Shown: positions 1 to 5,400, counted from the first letter of the stretch. The stretch: DNA of 5,422 nt from an uncultured bacterium (GCA_937923585.1 CALDSM010000808.1:1-5422); one strand, 5' to 3'. Notes: generated by a model not told the origin, from the letters alone. Program-made: numbers and translations.

Positions 1-815
1 CGCCATCGGAACTTGGCTCCTAGACCCACGCTTTGCTGCTCACTTCCGGCAGGCCCCGGTATGCCTGCGGCACCGCCGGCACCGCCGGCATCGCCGTTGC
101 TGTTGTTTCCCTTTCCGCCGCCGACACCGGCCCCCGCAGCCGTGTTGCCGCCATAGCCCAGTTTTCCGGCACCGCCCGCGAAGCCATCCCTGCCAAGCAT
201 GCCGGCCGAAGCCGTACCGCCGTTGACACCCGCGCCGCCTTTGCCGCCGTCTTCGCCCTTGCCGGAGGCACCCCCAAACTTGGTGCCGCCGTCGCCGCCC
301 TTGCCGCCTGTGCCGCCGCCGCCGCCGTCGCCGCCCCTGCCGCCGTCGCCGCCCTTGCCGCCGTCACCGCCCTTGCCGCCCGCGCCGCCGCCAAACCGCC
401 CAACGCTCCCGGAGAGCGGGGCGGAAACGTCAATCGAAGCGCCCCAATACATGTTATTGCCGGAGATTATCGAGCAGGGGGCGGCACCCGTTGTTGTGAC
501 CACGACCTCCGGCGCCACATTGACCTCGGTGAATTGAAACACCGCCACCCCGTCCACGAATGTTCCGAATTTCAGGCCAACCGCCGCGCCGTCGGTGGTG
601 TCAATGATAATGGGCTGGGGCGGGTCCGTACTGATGGTGATGGACTTGACCGTTACCCCGTCCAGAATCAGGTCACCCAGGGAACCATCGCTCTCATAGA
701 TGCCGGCCCCGGCTGAGACAGCCCCTCCCAGCAACAGTCCGATGCACGTTATCCGCGCCACAAGCGCCAATCCGCCAACACTCCGCCGCCCGCCTGATCG
801 TTTGCCCAGATTCAT
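1..815 (-). CDS. Secreted glycine-rich (GGX-repeat) surface protein, 5' part, truncated by the left window edge
   Basis: I read this frame by hand: it is open from the ATG at 813-815 to the left edge (271 codons, no stop), so its C-terminus is missing. A ribosome binding site AAGGA lies at 824-828, 8 bases before the ATG. Residues 1-37 look like a signal peptide: a basic start (MNLGKRSGGRRS), a hydrophobic stretch around LALVARITCIGLLLGG, and a likely cut after AVSAGA. Residues 38-140 form a beta-rich, Val/Thr/Ile-rich segment (for example ILDGVTVKSITIS, FQFTEVNVAPEVVV, WGASIDVSAPLSG). Residues 142-257 are extremely Gly-rich, with GGK/GGD/GGR units and then looser Gly/Ala/Asn sequence ending in GIPGPAG. 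A beta segment with an 'IDVS' strand running into GGxGG sequence recalls secreted glycine-rich proteins of PEP-CTERM-type bacteria; that link is from general knowledge, not a search. It lies 81 bases after the large gene in the same direction, so is probably co-transcribed. Role unknown; surface or matrix structure is inferred. Confidence 0.85.
   Translation of the reverse strand, partial: MNLGKRSGGRRSVGGLALVARITCIGLLLGGAVSAGAGIYESDGSLGDLILDGVTVKSITISTDPPQPIIIDTTDGAAVGLKFGTFVDGVAVFQFTEVNVAPEVVVTTTGAAPCSIISGNNMYWGASIDVSAPLSGSVGRFGGGAGGKGGDGGKGGDGGRGGDGGGGGTGGKGGDGGTKFGGASGKGEDGGKGGAGVNGGTASAGMLGRDGFAGGAGKLGYGGNTAAGAGVGGGKGNNSNGDAGGAGGAAGIPGPAGSEQQSVGLGAKFRW
282..392 (-). repeat. GGX triplet array (GGK/GGD alternation) inside the glycine-rich gene
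   Basis: Residues 142-178 of the left-hand gene read as almost perfect Gly-Gly-X triplets with X in the order G, A, K, D, K, D, R, D, G, then (after one extra G-G-T unit) K, D, T. Basic and acidic X residues alternate, so charges recur every six residues. In DNA this is a GGCGGN-type run, seen on the + strand as CCGCCN, which is prone to slippage. The same DNA yields a Pro-rich frame on the + strand and an Ala-rich frame on the - strand; neither carries a signal peptide or joins a sensible domain. Confidence 0.85.
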
Positions 816-896
816 GCCTTGCGTCCTTGCCCTTCCCCGTCAGCCCCTGCGGATGGCCGGGAAAAGTGATTTGATCTGCCGTTGATTCTGTGTGTG
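816..896 (-). other. 81-base intergenic gap with no visible terminator or promoter
   Basis: This gap separates the TAG stop of the large gene (897-899) from the ATG of the glycine-rich gene. I find no GC-rich hairpin followed by a T-run in the minus direction; only a 4-bp CCCG/CGGG pairing is visible. There is also no -35/-10 pair with good spacing. This favours read-through and an operon, though a Rho-dependent stop cannot be excluded. Confidence 0.5.
824..828 (-). promoter_or_regulatory. Ribosome binding site of the glycine-rich gene
   Basis: AAGGA on the minus strand, followed by an 8-base spacer (816-823) and the ATG at 813-815. It supports the chosen start, and the signal peptide begins directly at that ATG. 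Confidence 0.75.
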
Positions 897-3800
897 CTAT
901 TTTCTGCGCCGTGAATTCGAGCGGACCCCCATCAGCGCCAACGCGCCCGCCAGTGCGGCCAGTCCGCCCAGTCCGGCCGCGGGCACCAGTTGGCCGGTCA
1001 CTTCAAGCGTGGCCTCCCTTGACTGGACCGGCGTCCCCAGGAGGTCTGTCACAATGACCCGGTACTTTCCGGCATCGCGCAGCGTTACCCGCGCAAAGCT
1101 CAGGGAGTTGCCCGCGGCGGTGTTTATGCGCTGGCCGTCCTTGAACCATTCGTATGAAAGCGGCGGGAAACCGCCCGTGGCGACGACGGAGAAACTGCAC
1201 GATTCACCGGCCGTCTTGGCGGCATCCTGGGGTTCCTGCACGATGGACGGAACGGCTGCCACGAAGAGTGTGGCCTTGTTGGAGGAATAGGTGACTTCGT
1301 CGTAGGTCACCTCGCACCAATACGTCCCGCCCTTCCCGGTCACATCCGGGATCTCAAGGTCCGGCGAATCCGTGCCAACCACTTCAATGGTCTTTGCGCC
1401 GTTGTCCCATTTCCAGACATAAACGGGGGTTCCCGCGCCGGAACAGACCTGCACCTGGAAGGTGTAGGCGGCACCGTTGTACTTGGGTGCGCTGACCGGA
1501 TGCTTTATGAATCCGCACCAATTGGTGACGGTCCACTCGGGCGACGTGCCGCCGGCATAGGGATTCAGCGCCCTGTCGGTCACCGTGTCCGCGATTCCCA
1601 CACCCAGCGTTCCGTTGGCGTTCGGATCGTCCAGGGTAATCTCCACGCTGTAAGTCGTGGGGCCGGTCTCGCTGACAGCGACCGTTGCGGCGGTGCCCAG
1701 GGTGCCGGAAAGGACCACCCCGGCGACATCGAGCGGAGACGCCAGCGGTTCACTGAAGGTGACCGTCATGTGAAGAATGTCCGCATTGGTGCGCGACGCT
1801 TCCACGGGCGTGAATGTTGCCGTCGGACCCTGTTTGTCCACATTCAGTTCGTTGGTTGAGCCGTCGCGCCCCGGACGCGCCAGGTCGTCGGCAACTTCCA
1901 CCACGACATCGTATATCCCTTCCGAAAGGGTTTCGGCCACCGGCGCAGTCCAGCTCTGCGTGTTCCCCACGGGCGGATCCAGCGTCACGGCAAGCGCGTT
2001 TCCGTGAACGGTGACGTTGATTGTGCTGATCGCCGTGGCGGGTGAAACGAAGGAGGCGGACCCCGTGACGGTCGGCGAGGAATTGCTGGTGAACAGTGTG
2101 TCCACATGCACGGTCGGCACATTGATGTCGAAGTTGAGTTCGCCGGTGGTGGCGTCCTGGCCCGTATTGCCCGCCGTGTCCGTCGCGGTGACCTGGATGT
2201 CATAGACCTGGGACACGTTCGGCAGGGTGTCCGCGATTTGGCCGTTCCACGCACCGCCGGAGACAGTCGCCGTGTAGGTGCGGGGCGTGCCGCTGATCGT
2301 GACCGTGAACGTCACGCTTGCCACCCCGATGTTGTCGCTGACGGTGCCGGAGACATAGGGTGTGCTGTCGCCGGTTGTCTGTGCGTTCACCGTGACCGTG
2401 GGCGGAGTGGTGTCCACGGTCAGTTCATTGGTGGTGGAGTCGCTCACCGTGTTTCCGGCGGTGTCGGTAACGGCGGCCACAACGTCATAGGTTCCCTGAG
2501 GCAGCGTCTCGGGCCAAACAATGCTCCATGTGCCCGCACCCTGGTTCACCGTTGCGGCATGGGTATGGCCGCTGATCACGGTGACATTGACAGCACCCAC
2601 GCCGAAGTTGTCGCTGACCGTTCCGGTCAGCGTGGGGGTCTGGAAATTGGACAGCAGCGGATTCACCGTCACCGCGGGCATGGTGTTGTCAATGGCCAGC
2701 GGGGCGCTGGTGACGCTGTCATCCAGCGAATTGCCCGCCCGGTCCGTGATCGGGGGGCTGGGCGGTGAAACCGCTTTGTTCGCGGCAAGCGCAATGGTTC
2801 CGGTTCCAGACACGCCGGTAAGGTTTACAGTGAAGTCTTGGGGACCGCCCGTAATGGCTGCGCCGGTATGCGCCGCAGTGCCCGTTTCGGTGAACACCAA
2901 GGCTGCCGGCCCCGTGAAATTGAGCACGGGCTCGCTGAAAGACACGGAGAAACTGGCTGTGGTGCTTTTTGTGGGGCCGACCGTAATGGGCGCTATGGCC
3001 GTCGCGCGGGGCCGGGTGATGTCAACGGTCACCGTGGCGCTGGTCACGCTGGAGGTGATTGGGTTGTCGCTGATGTCGGCCACCATTCCCGTCATGGACC
3101 GCGTGCTCACGGCCAGCGTCAGGGTTCCCTCGCCGGAAATGGACGCTATGGTGGCGGTATAGTTCTGCGGCCCGCCGGAGACGCCCACACCTGCATAGCT
3201 GACGGATCCGGTTGCTGTGATCACCAGATCATTCGGCGAATCGAAATTCTTTACCGACTCGTTGAAGGCCACCAGGAACGGGACCGAGCCGCCCTGGATA
3301 AAGTTGCCGCTTTGGCTGATGATGCTGGTCGCCTGCGGGCCCGTGTGATCTATGATGACCCCGTCGCTGAAGGCGCTGTAACTGACCTTGTTGCCCGCCA
3401 GGTCATGCACGGAACCGCCCTGCGCACCCGTCTTGACCCGGATATTCATGGTCCCGGTGCCGGCGACGCCCCTGACCTGCACGGTGTAATTGGTGTCGCC
3501 CGGCAAACCGCTGGTGATGCGCGCTTCGGTGTAGGTAATGCCGGCGCCGCTGACCAGTATGTCGGCGGGAACAAAATCATAAACCGGCTCGGTAAAGATG
3601 ACGTTAAACGATATGTTGGCGGAACTCGTCGGTCCCGGGTTTGGCGCGGTAATGGACGGAACCTGGGGTGCCGACGTGTCCACGGAAACCGTGAGCGGAA
3701 GCGGGTATGTTCCGACCGGGTTTCCTGCCGCATCGCGAATGTCGGAGGCCGGATTGACTGCGGCGGTCAGGCGGCCCTGCCCCGTGGTGCCCGAGAAGAC

Positions 3801-4895
3801 CGCCGTAAACACACGCGGACCGCCGGTGATGGTCACCAACGCCCAGCTCAGCGTCGAGTCCACTTCTTTGACGATGGTCATGTCGGTCCCGGGGTCGTTG
3901 AAACCAACCACATCCTTGTCGAAGGTCACCGTGAACACCGGGGCGCCGGTCGGATCGGGACAGGTGACGGAGGTCACATTCGGTTTCACCTGATCAATGC
4001 CGACCGTCGCGCTGTTGACAATCGGCGTGACCATCGCATTGCCGGCAAGGTCAATGATGGTGGGATTTGACTTGAAGGCGAGTTTGAACGTGGGTTTGGG
4101 GGTGCTGCCACAGCCCGCACCGGTGCAAGTCACCCCGTTAAAGGTGACCGTGTAGGTCTGCGGGCCGCCCGTAATGGCCACCGTGCTGTAGGAGATACCG
4201 GTTCCCGTAGTGATTGCGAGGTCCTGGTAGTCAAATTTGGGAGTGGGATCACCCCCCGAGGCAAACTGGACCGGTTCGCTGAAAGAGACGGTAAAGGGAA
4301 GATTGGCAAGGCCGGTCGGATTGGTCGGCGCGGCGCAGACAATCGGACTTGCCGTCGGCCGCACGCCAACACCGTCAATCCAGTAGAAGGCGTAGTCAAC
4401 GGGCGTCCCGTCCGACTGCCTCATGTTGGTGACGACGACTATCCCCGCGCCATCCTGCTTCATTTCGCCGGAGAAATAACACCGGTAGGTGTTGGCGACC
4501 CCCGCCAGCCCTTCAATTCTGGTGGGATGAAAATCCTCGGCCACCCCGATCGTTCCCAGCGGTGTGAGCGGGTCATTGCGGTCCGTGACCTTGATGTTGA
4601 CGGGCACCACCGTGGTCAGGTCCATGGCTGCTTCAAATGTTATGTCAACTGTGTGATAGTCCACGACAATGACGCCGGAAATGCCCTTCTCAACCGGCGC
4701 GGCGCCCCAGGCAGAAGATGCGACGGTCCAGACGGACAAGGTCGCCAGCACGAGAGACAAGAGGGACAAACGCAAGCCTGCGGAACTGGCCGTTTCCACC
4801 TTCAGCGCCTGAATAGGATTGGTTCTACATGCGTTGCTGCAACGTGAATAGTCTGCCTTTTTCACCACAAGACAACAGTCTTTATGAGCGCGCAT
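897..4895 (-). CDS. Large secreted multidomain Ig-like surface protein with exosortase-type C-terminal sorting tail
   Basis: A 1,332-residue exported protein starting at the ATG 4893-4895 and ending with TAG at 897-899. That ATG is preferred because GGAGG (4901-4905) lies 5 bases upstream; an in-frame GTG at 4911-4913 would add six residues but has no good ribosome site. Residues about 1-40 form a long Cys-containing N-region, 41-65 the hydrophobic signal sequence (LLSLVLATLSVWTVASSAWG). Then come: a unique domain, 67-180; five related beta domains, about 180-301, 304-406, 409-516, 519-625 and 628-736 (motifs SFSEPV, ITGGPQ, DLAGN); three of a second type, 739-828, 831-923 and 926-1020 (TGTVSDN, TDTAGN); one more first-type copy, 1023-1122; and two Ig-fold domains, 1125-1212 and 1213-1299. 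The tail is LVPAAG, a hydrophobic helix and SNSRRRK. Such architecture is typical of bacterial surface adhesion or matrix proteins anchored after exosortase-like processing; ligand and exact role are unknown. No catalytic motif was seen. Confidence 0.93.
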   Translation of the reverse strand: MRAHKDCCLVVKKADYSRCSNACRTNPIQALKVETASSAGLRLSLLSLVLATLSVWTVASSAWGAAPVEKGISGVIVVDYHTVDITFEAAMDLTTVVPVNIKVTDRNDPLTPLGTIGVAEDFHPTRIEGLAGVANTYRCYFSGEMKQDGAGIVVVTNMRQSDGTPVDYAFYWIDGVGVRPTASPIVCAAPTNPTGLANLPFTVSFSEPVQFASGGDPTPKFDYQDLAITTGTGISYSTVAITGGPQTYTVTFNGVTCTGAGCGSTPKPTFKLAFKSNPTIIDLAGNAMVTPIVNSATVGIDQVKPNVTSVTCPDPTGAPVFTVTFDKDVVGFNDPGTDMTIVKEVDSTLSWALVTITGGPRVFTAVFSGTTGQGRLTAAVNPASDIRDAAGNPVGTYPLPLTVSVDTSAPQVPSITAPNPGPTSSANISFNVIFTEPVYDFVPADILVSGAGITYTEARITSGLPGDTNYTVQVRGVAGTGTMNIRVKTGAQGGSVHDLAGNKVSYSAFSDGVIIDHTGPQATSIISQSGNFIQGGSVPFLVAFNESVKNFDSPNDLVITATGSVSYAGVGVSGGPQNYTATIASISGEGTLTLAVSTRSMTGMVADISDNPITSSVTSATVTVDITRPRATAIAPITVGPTKSTTASFSVSFSEPVLNFTGPAALVFTETGTAAHTGAAITGGPQDFTVNLTGVSGTGTIALAANKAVSPPSPPITDRAGNSLDDSVTSAPLAIDNTMPAVTVNPLLSNFQTPTLTGTVSDNFGVGAVNVTVISGHTHAATVNQGAGTWSIVWPETLPQGTYDVVAAVTDTAGNTVSDSTTNELTVDTTPPTVTVNAQTTGDSTPYVSGTVSDNIGVASVTFTVTISGTPRTYTATVSGGAWNGQIADTLPNVSQVYDIQVTATDTAGNTGQDATTGELNFDINVPTVHVDTLFTSNSSPTVTGSASFVSPATAISTINVTVHGNALAVTLDPPVGNTQSWTAPVAETLSEGIYDVVVEVADDLARPGRDGSTNELNVDKQGPTATFTPVEASRTNADILHMTVTFSEPLASPLDVAGVVLSGTLGTAATVAVSETGPTTYSVEITLDDPNANGTLGVGIADTVTDRALNPYAGGTSPEWTVTNWCGFIKHPVSAPKYNGAAYTFQVQVCSGAGTPVYVWKWDNGAKTIEVVGTDSPDLEIPDVTGKGGTYWCEVTYDEVTYSSNKATLFVAAVPSIVQEPQDAAKTAGESCSFSVVATGGFPPLSYEWFKDGQRINTAAGNSLSFARVTLRDAGKYRVIVTDLLGTPVQSREATLEVTGQLVPAAGLGGLAALAGALALMGVRSNSRRRK
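900..992 (-). other. C-terminal sorting tail of exosortase (PEP-CTERM-like) type, non-canonical motif
   Basis: The last about 30 residues are TGQLVPAAG, then a Gly/Ala/Leu-rich helix (GLAALAGALALMG) and RSNSRRRK at the very end. This follows the three-part plan of PEP-CTERM and related signals: short motif, membrane helix, basic cluster. The motif is VPAAG rather than VPEP, and is closest by eye to VPLPA- or LPVAG-like variants. Processing by an exosortase or rhombosortase-like enzyme is inferred; no such enzyme lies in this window. Confidence 0.75.
999..1520 (-). repeat. Two C-terminal immunoglobulin-fold domains
   Basis: Residues about 1125-1212 and 1213-1299. The first has a Cys (QVQVCSG), a VWKWD core Trp and GGTYWCEV, i.e. 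the usual Ig Cys-Trp-Cys arrangement, so an intradomain disulfide is likely in the periplasm or outside. The second has ESCSFSV, YEWFKDG and DAGKYRVIV, the classic D-x-G-x-Y strand, but the second Cys is replaced by Val, leaving its Cys unpaired. The strong Ig signature (EWFKDGQRI) resembles I-set-like domains common in Planctomycetota/Verrucomicrobiota-type surface proteins. Confidence 0.82.
1527..1829 (-). repeat. Isolated sixth SEPV-type domain
   Basis: Residues about 1023-1122 contain TVTFSEPLASP, a TTYSVEI strand, GTLGVGI and DRALN, matching the order of landmarks in the five upstream SEPV-type domains but separated from them by the three TDTAGN-type domains. It lacks the GGPQ motif. The split placement implies domain shuffling or later insertion of the other type. 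Confidence 0.65.
1836..2681 (-). repeat. Three tandem 'TGTVSDN...TDTAGN' Ig-like domains
   Basis: Residues about 739-828, 831-923 and 926-1020. Each begins P-x-V-x-V, continues with a T-x-(T/S)G-(T/S)-(V/A)-S strand (VSDN in the first two), a W near the middle (GTWSIVW, GAWNG, SWTAPV), then YDVVAAVTDTAGN-like sequence (YDIQVTATDTAGN, YDVVVEVADD) and a closing (T/G)NELTVD-like strand. This is a bacterial Ig-like type seen in large repeat adhesins, distinct from the preceding SEPV type. The third copy has lost the DTAGN turn (DDLARPG instead). Confidence 0.8.
2688..4358 (-). repeat. Five tandem 'SEPV / GGPQ / DxAGN' Ig-like domains
   Basis: About 100-120 residues each, at residues 180-301, 304-406, 409-516, 519-625 and 628-736. 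Shared landmarks are a strand like FSVSFSEPV (FDKDV, FTEPV and FNESV in others), a central (I/V)(T/S)GGP(Q/R)x(Y/F)T (missing in copy 3), a G-x-G-x-(L/I/M) strand, a D-x-A-G-N-like turn (DLAGN, DAAGN, DLAGN, DISDN, DRAGN) and a closing V-x-(I/V)D. Copies are clearly diverged in DNA; the longest identity I noticed is 14 bases, CCGCCCGTAATGGC, at 2845 and 4166. A sixth, more distant copy lies at 1527-1829. They resemble bacterial Ig-like (Big-type) domains. Confidence 0.8.
4701..4775 (-). other. Signal peptide hydrophobic core of the large protein
   Basis: Codons for about residues 41-65 (from the ATG at 4895) give a continuous Leu/Val/Ala-rich stretch preceded by an Arg and ending in ASSAWGAAP, where cleavage near AWG or GAA is plausible for signal peptidase I. 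The preceding N-region is about 40 residues long and contains four cysteines (CC, then SRCSNAC), which is longer than usual and could mean the true start lies further in, for example a GTG at 4797-4799. That GTG has no clear ribosome site. Confidence 0.75.
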
Positions 4896-4900
4896 AATTG

Positions 4901-4905
4901 CCTCC
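4901..4905 (-). promoter_or_regulatory. Ribosome binding site that decides the start of the large gene
   Basis: GGAGG on the minus strand, 5 bases (4896-4900) before the ATG at 4893-4895. It sits inside the alternative six-codon extension from GTG 4911-4913, so it argues for the ATG. Confidence 0.8.
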
Positions 4906-4933
4906 GAGAACACTTGGCTCTGCTGATGTCACA

Positions 4934-4969
4934 CGTTCACTCGCGGGCAGTGTAGCACGGTGCGTTCAC
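4934..4969 (-). promoter_or_regulatory. GTGAACG direct repeat around the promoter (possible operator)
   Basis: GTGAACG occurs twice on the minus strand, at 4963-4969 (between -35 and -10) and 4934-4940 (just past the predicted transcription start), 29 bases apart, near three helical turns. Such placement would suit a repressor, but the units are short and no regulator is known here. Confidence 0.3.
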
Positions 4970-4977
4970 ACTGTCAA
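4949..4977 (-). promoter_or_regulatory. Sigma-70-type promoter of the large gene
   Basis: Minus strand: perfect -35 TTGACA (4972-4977), 17-base spacer (4955-4971), -10 TACACT (4949-4954; 4 of 6 to TATAAT) preceded by TGC, an extended -10 TGn. The predicted start of transcription near 4942 gives a 5' leader of about 47 bases ending in the GGAGG ribosome site, so position, strand and spacing agree. It would also serve the glycine-rich gene if the two are one operon. Confidence 0.72.
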
Positions 4978-5059
4978 CGAAAACCTTCGATTTCTTGACG
5001 GCTTCCCTGCTCTTTGCCTTTTTTAGCACTTTGTCCGAAAACAGGTCGCCGTGGCACCA

Positions 5060-5125
5060 TCTCACACACCATCTACAGTGGAGTCTACCACTAAATCCAA
5101 TTCATTTCTACCATGGAGTGTGAGA
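5060..5125. repeat. Imperfect 13-bp inverted repeat with nested hairpin
   Basis: TCTCACACaCCAT (5060-5072) pairs with ATGGaGTGTGAGA (5113-5125): 12 of 13 bases, with one A-A mismatch. The 40-base loop contains a second hairpin, AGTGG (5077-5081) / CCACT (5088-5092) with a 6-base loop. No T-run follows on either strand, so it is not a standard intrinsic terminator. It could be a structured RNA, a protein-binding site, or a small mobile-element remnant. Confidence 0.55.
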
Positions 5126-5150
5126 GCGTTTGGGGAGCAGGGTGAGAGTC

Positions 5151-5190
5151 TGAGAACGGGGCAATCGCGGGCTGATCCGCGAAATTCTCA
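5151..5190. repeat. Two-tier stem-loop
   Basis: Outer arms TGAGAA (5151-5156) / TTCTCA (5185-5190) enclose a perfect inner stem TCGCGG (5165-5170) / CCGCGA (5177-5182) with a 6-base loop. The unpaired parts are 8 and 2 bases. It lies 25 bases from the preceding inverted repeat. No clear T-run for termination. Confidence 0.45.
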
Positions 5191-5371
5191 CTTGGAACCT
5201 GCCGTGACGTTGCCGACGCGCGCCGTGCCTGCATGACGACAATCGGCGGAAAACGGGGGGACAGACAGTGGGAATGGTCGGTCGCGGCGCGCAGCCACCC
5301 GGAGATTATGAAGGGGTGGTAACCGCCGAGGGCCACCTGTTGTGCGTCATGCCGTTGCGGTTAGAAGAATG

Positions 5372-5400
5372 TTGACAGTATCTGTCCATTGCCATAGTAT
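5372..5400 (+). promoter_or_regulatory. Promoter-like sequence facing out of the right edge
   Basis: Plus strand TTGACA (5372-5377), 17-base spacer (5378-5394), TAGTAT (5395-5400; 4 of 6 to TATAAT). It would drive a divergent gene beyond the window. Its -35 context GTTGACAGT is identical over nine bases to that of the large gene's promoter on the other strand. The final 22 bases show no start codon with a ribosome site. Confidence 0.45.

Larger units (their letters stand above)
4978..5371. other. Non-coding region with stem-loops, no convincing gene
   Basis: Between the promoter of the large gene and the outward promoter-like sequence I find no open frame with a ribosome site or recognisable protein. 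The region holds a T6 run (5019-5024, + strand), two compound inverted repeats (5060-5125 and 5151-5190), a short alternative hairpin pair (CCACCC 5295-5300 with GGGTGG 5314-5319, the latter also able to pair with CCACC 5333-5337), and a G6ACAGACA motif (5255-5265). It is less GC-rich than the coding parts, as expected for intergenic DNA. Confidence 0.6.

Noticed and set aside
20..433. Minus-strand Ala/Arg-rich frame
   Set aside because: It is the wrong minus frame across the same GC-rich repeat; it has no signal peptide and starts in the middle of the better-supported gene.
199..537. Plus-strand Pro-rich frame (PPLPPSPPLPP)
   Set aside because: It is the reverse complement of the GGX array. 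No ribosome site or export signal; the minus frame has both.
33..716. Plus-strand Ala-rich frame of 227 codons
   Set aside because: Antisense to the glycine-rich gene, low-complexity and without a ribosome site.
2838..4070. Long plus-strand frame of 410 codons
   Set aside because: Antisense to the repeat array; its Arg/Gly/His/Asp-rich composition is typical of a shadow of a GC-rich gene, and it has no recognisable domain.
1527..4358. DxAGN motifs as classical calcium-binding sites
   Set aside because: They are turns commonly seen in bacterial Ig-like domains; the spacing of acidic residues does not match RTX or EF-hand/dockerin loops, so calcium binding cannot be claimed from sequence alone.
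4911..4913. GTG as the start of the large gene
   Set aside because: It lacks a ribosome site, and the strong GGAGG lies downstream of it, correctly spaced for the ATG at 4893-4895.
5019..5024. T6 run on the plus strand as an intrinsic terminator
   Set aside because: No GC-rich hairpin immediately precedes it; only a 4-base TGCT/AGCA pairing is visible.
4995..5030. Plus-strand TTGACG followed by T-rich sequence as a promoter
   Set aside because: No acceptable -10 at 16-18 bases spacing.
5051..5236. Small plus-strand frame starting with GTG
   Set aside because: Weak start, no ribosome site of note, no recognisable protein, and it overlaps the inverted repeats.
5091..5336. Small minus-strand frame starting with GTG
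   Set aside because: No good ribosome site, no signal or domain; stem-loop sequences run through it.
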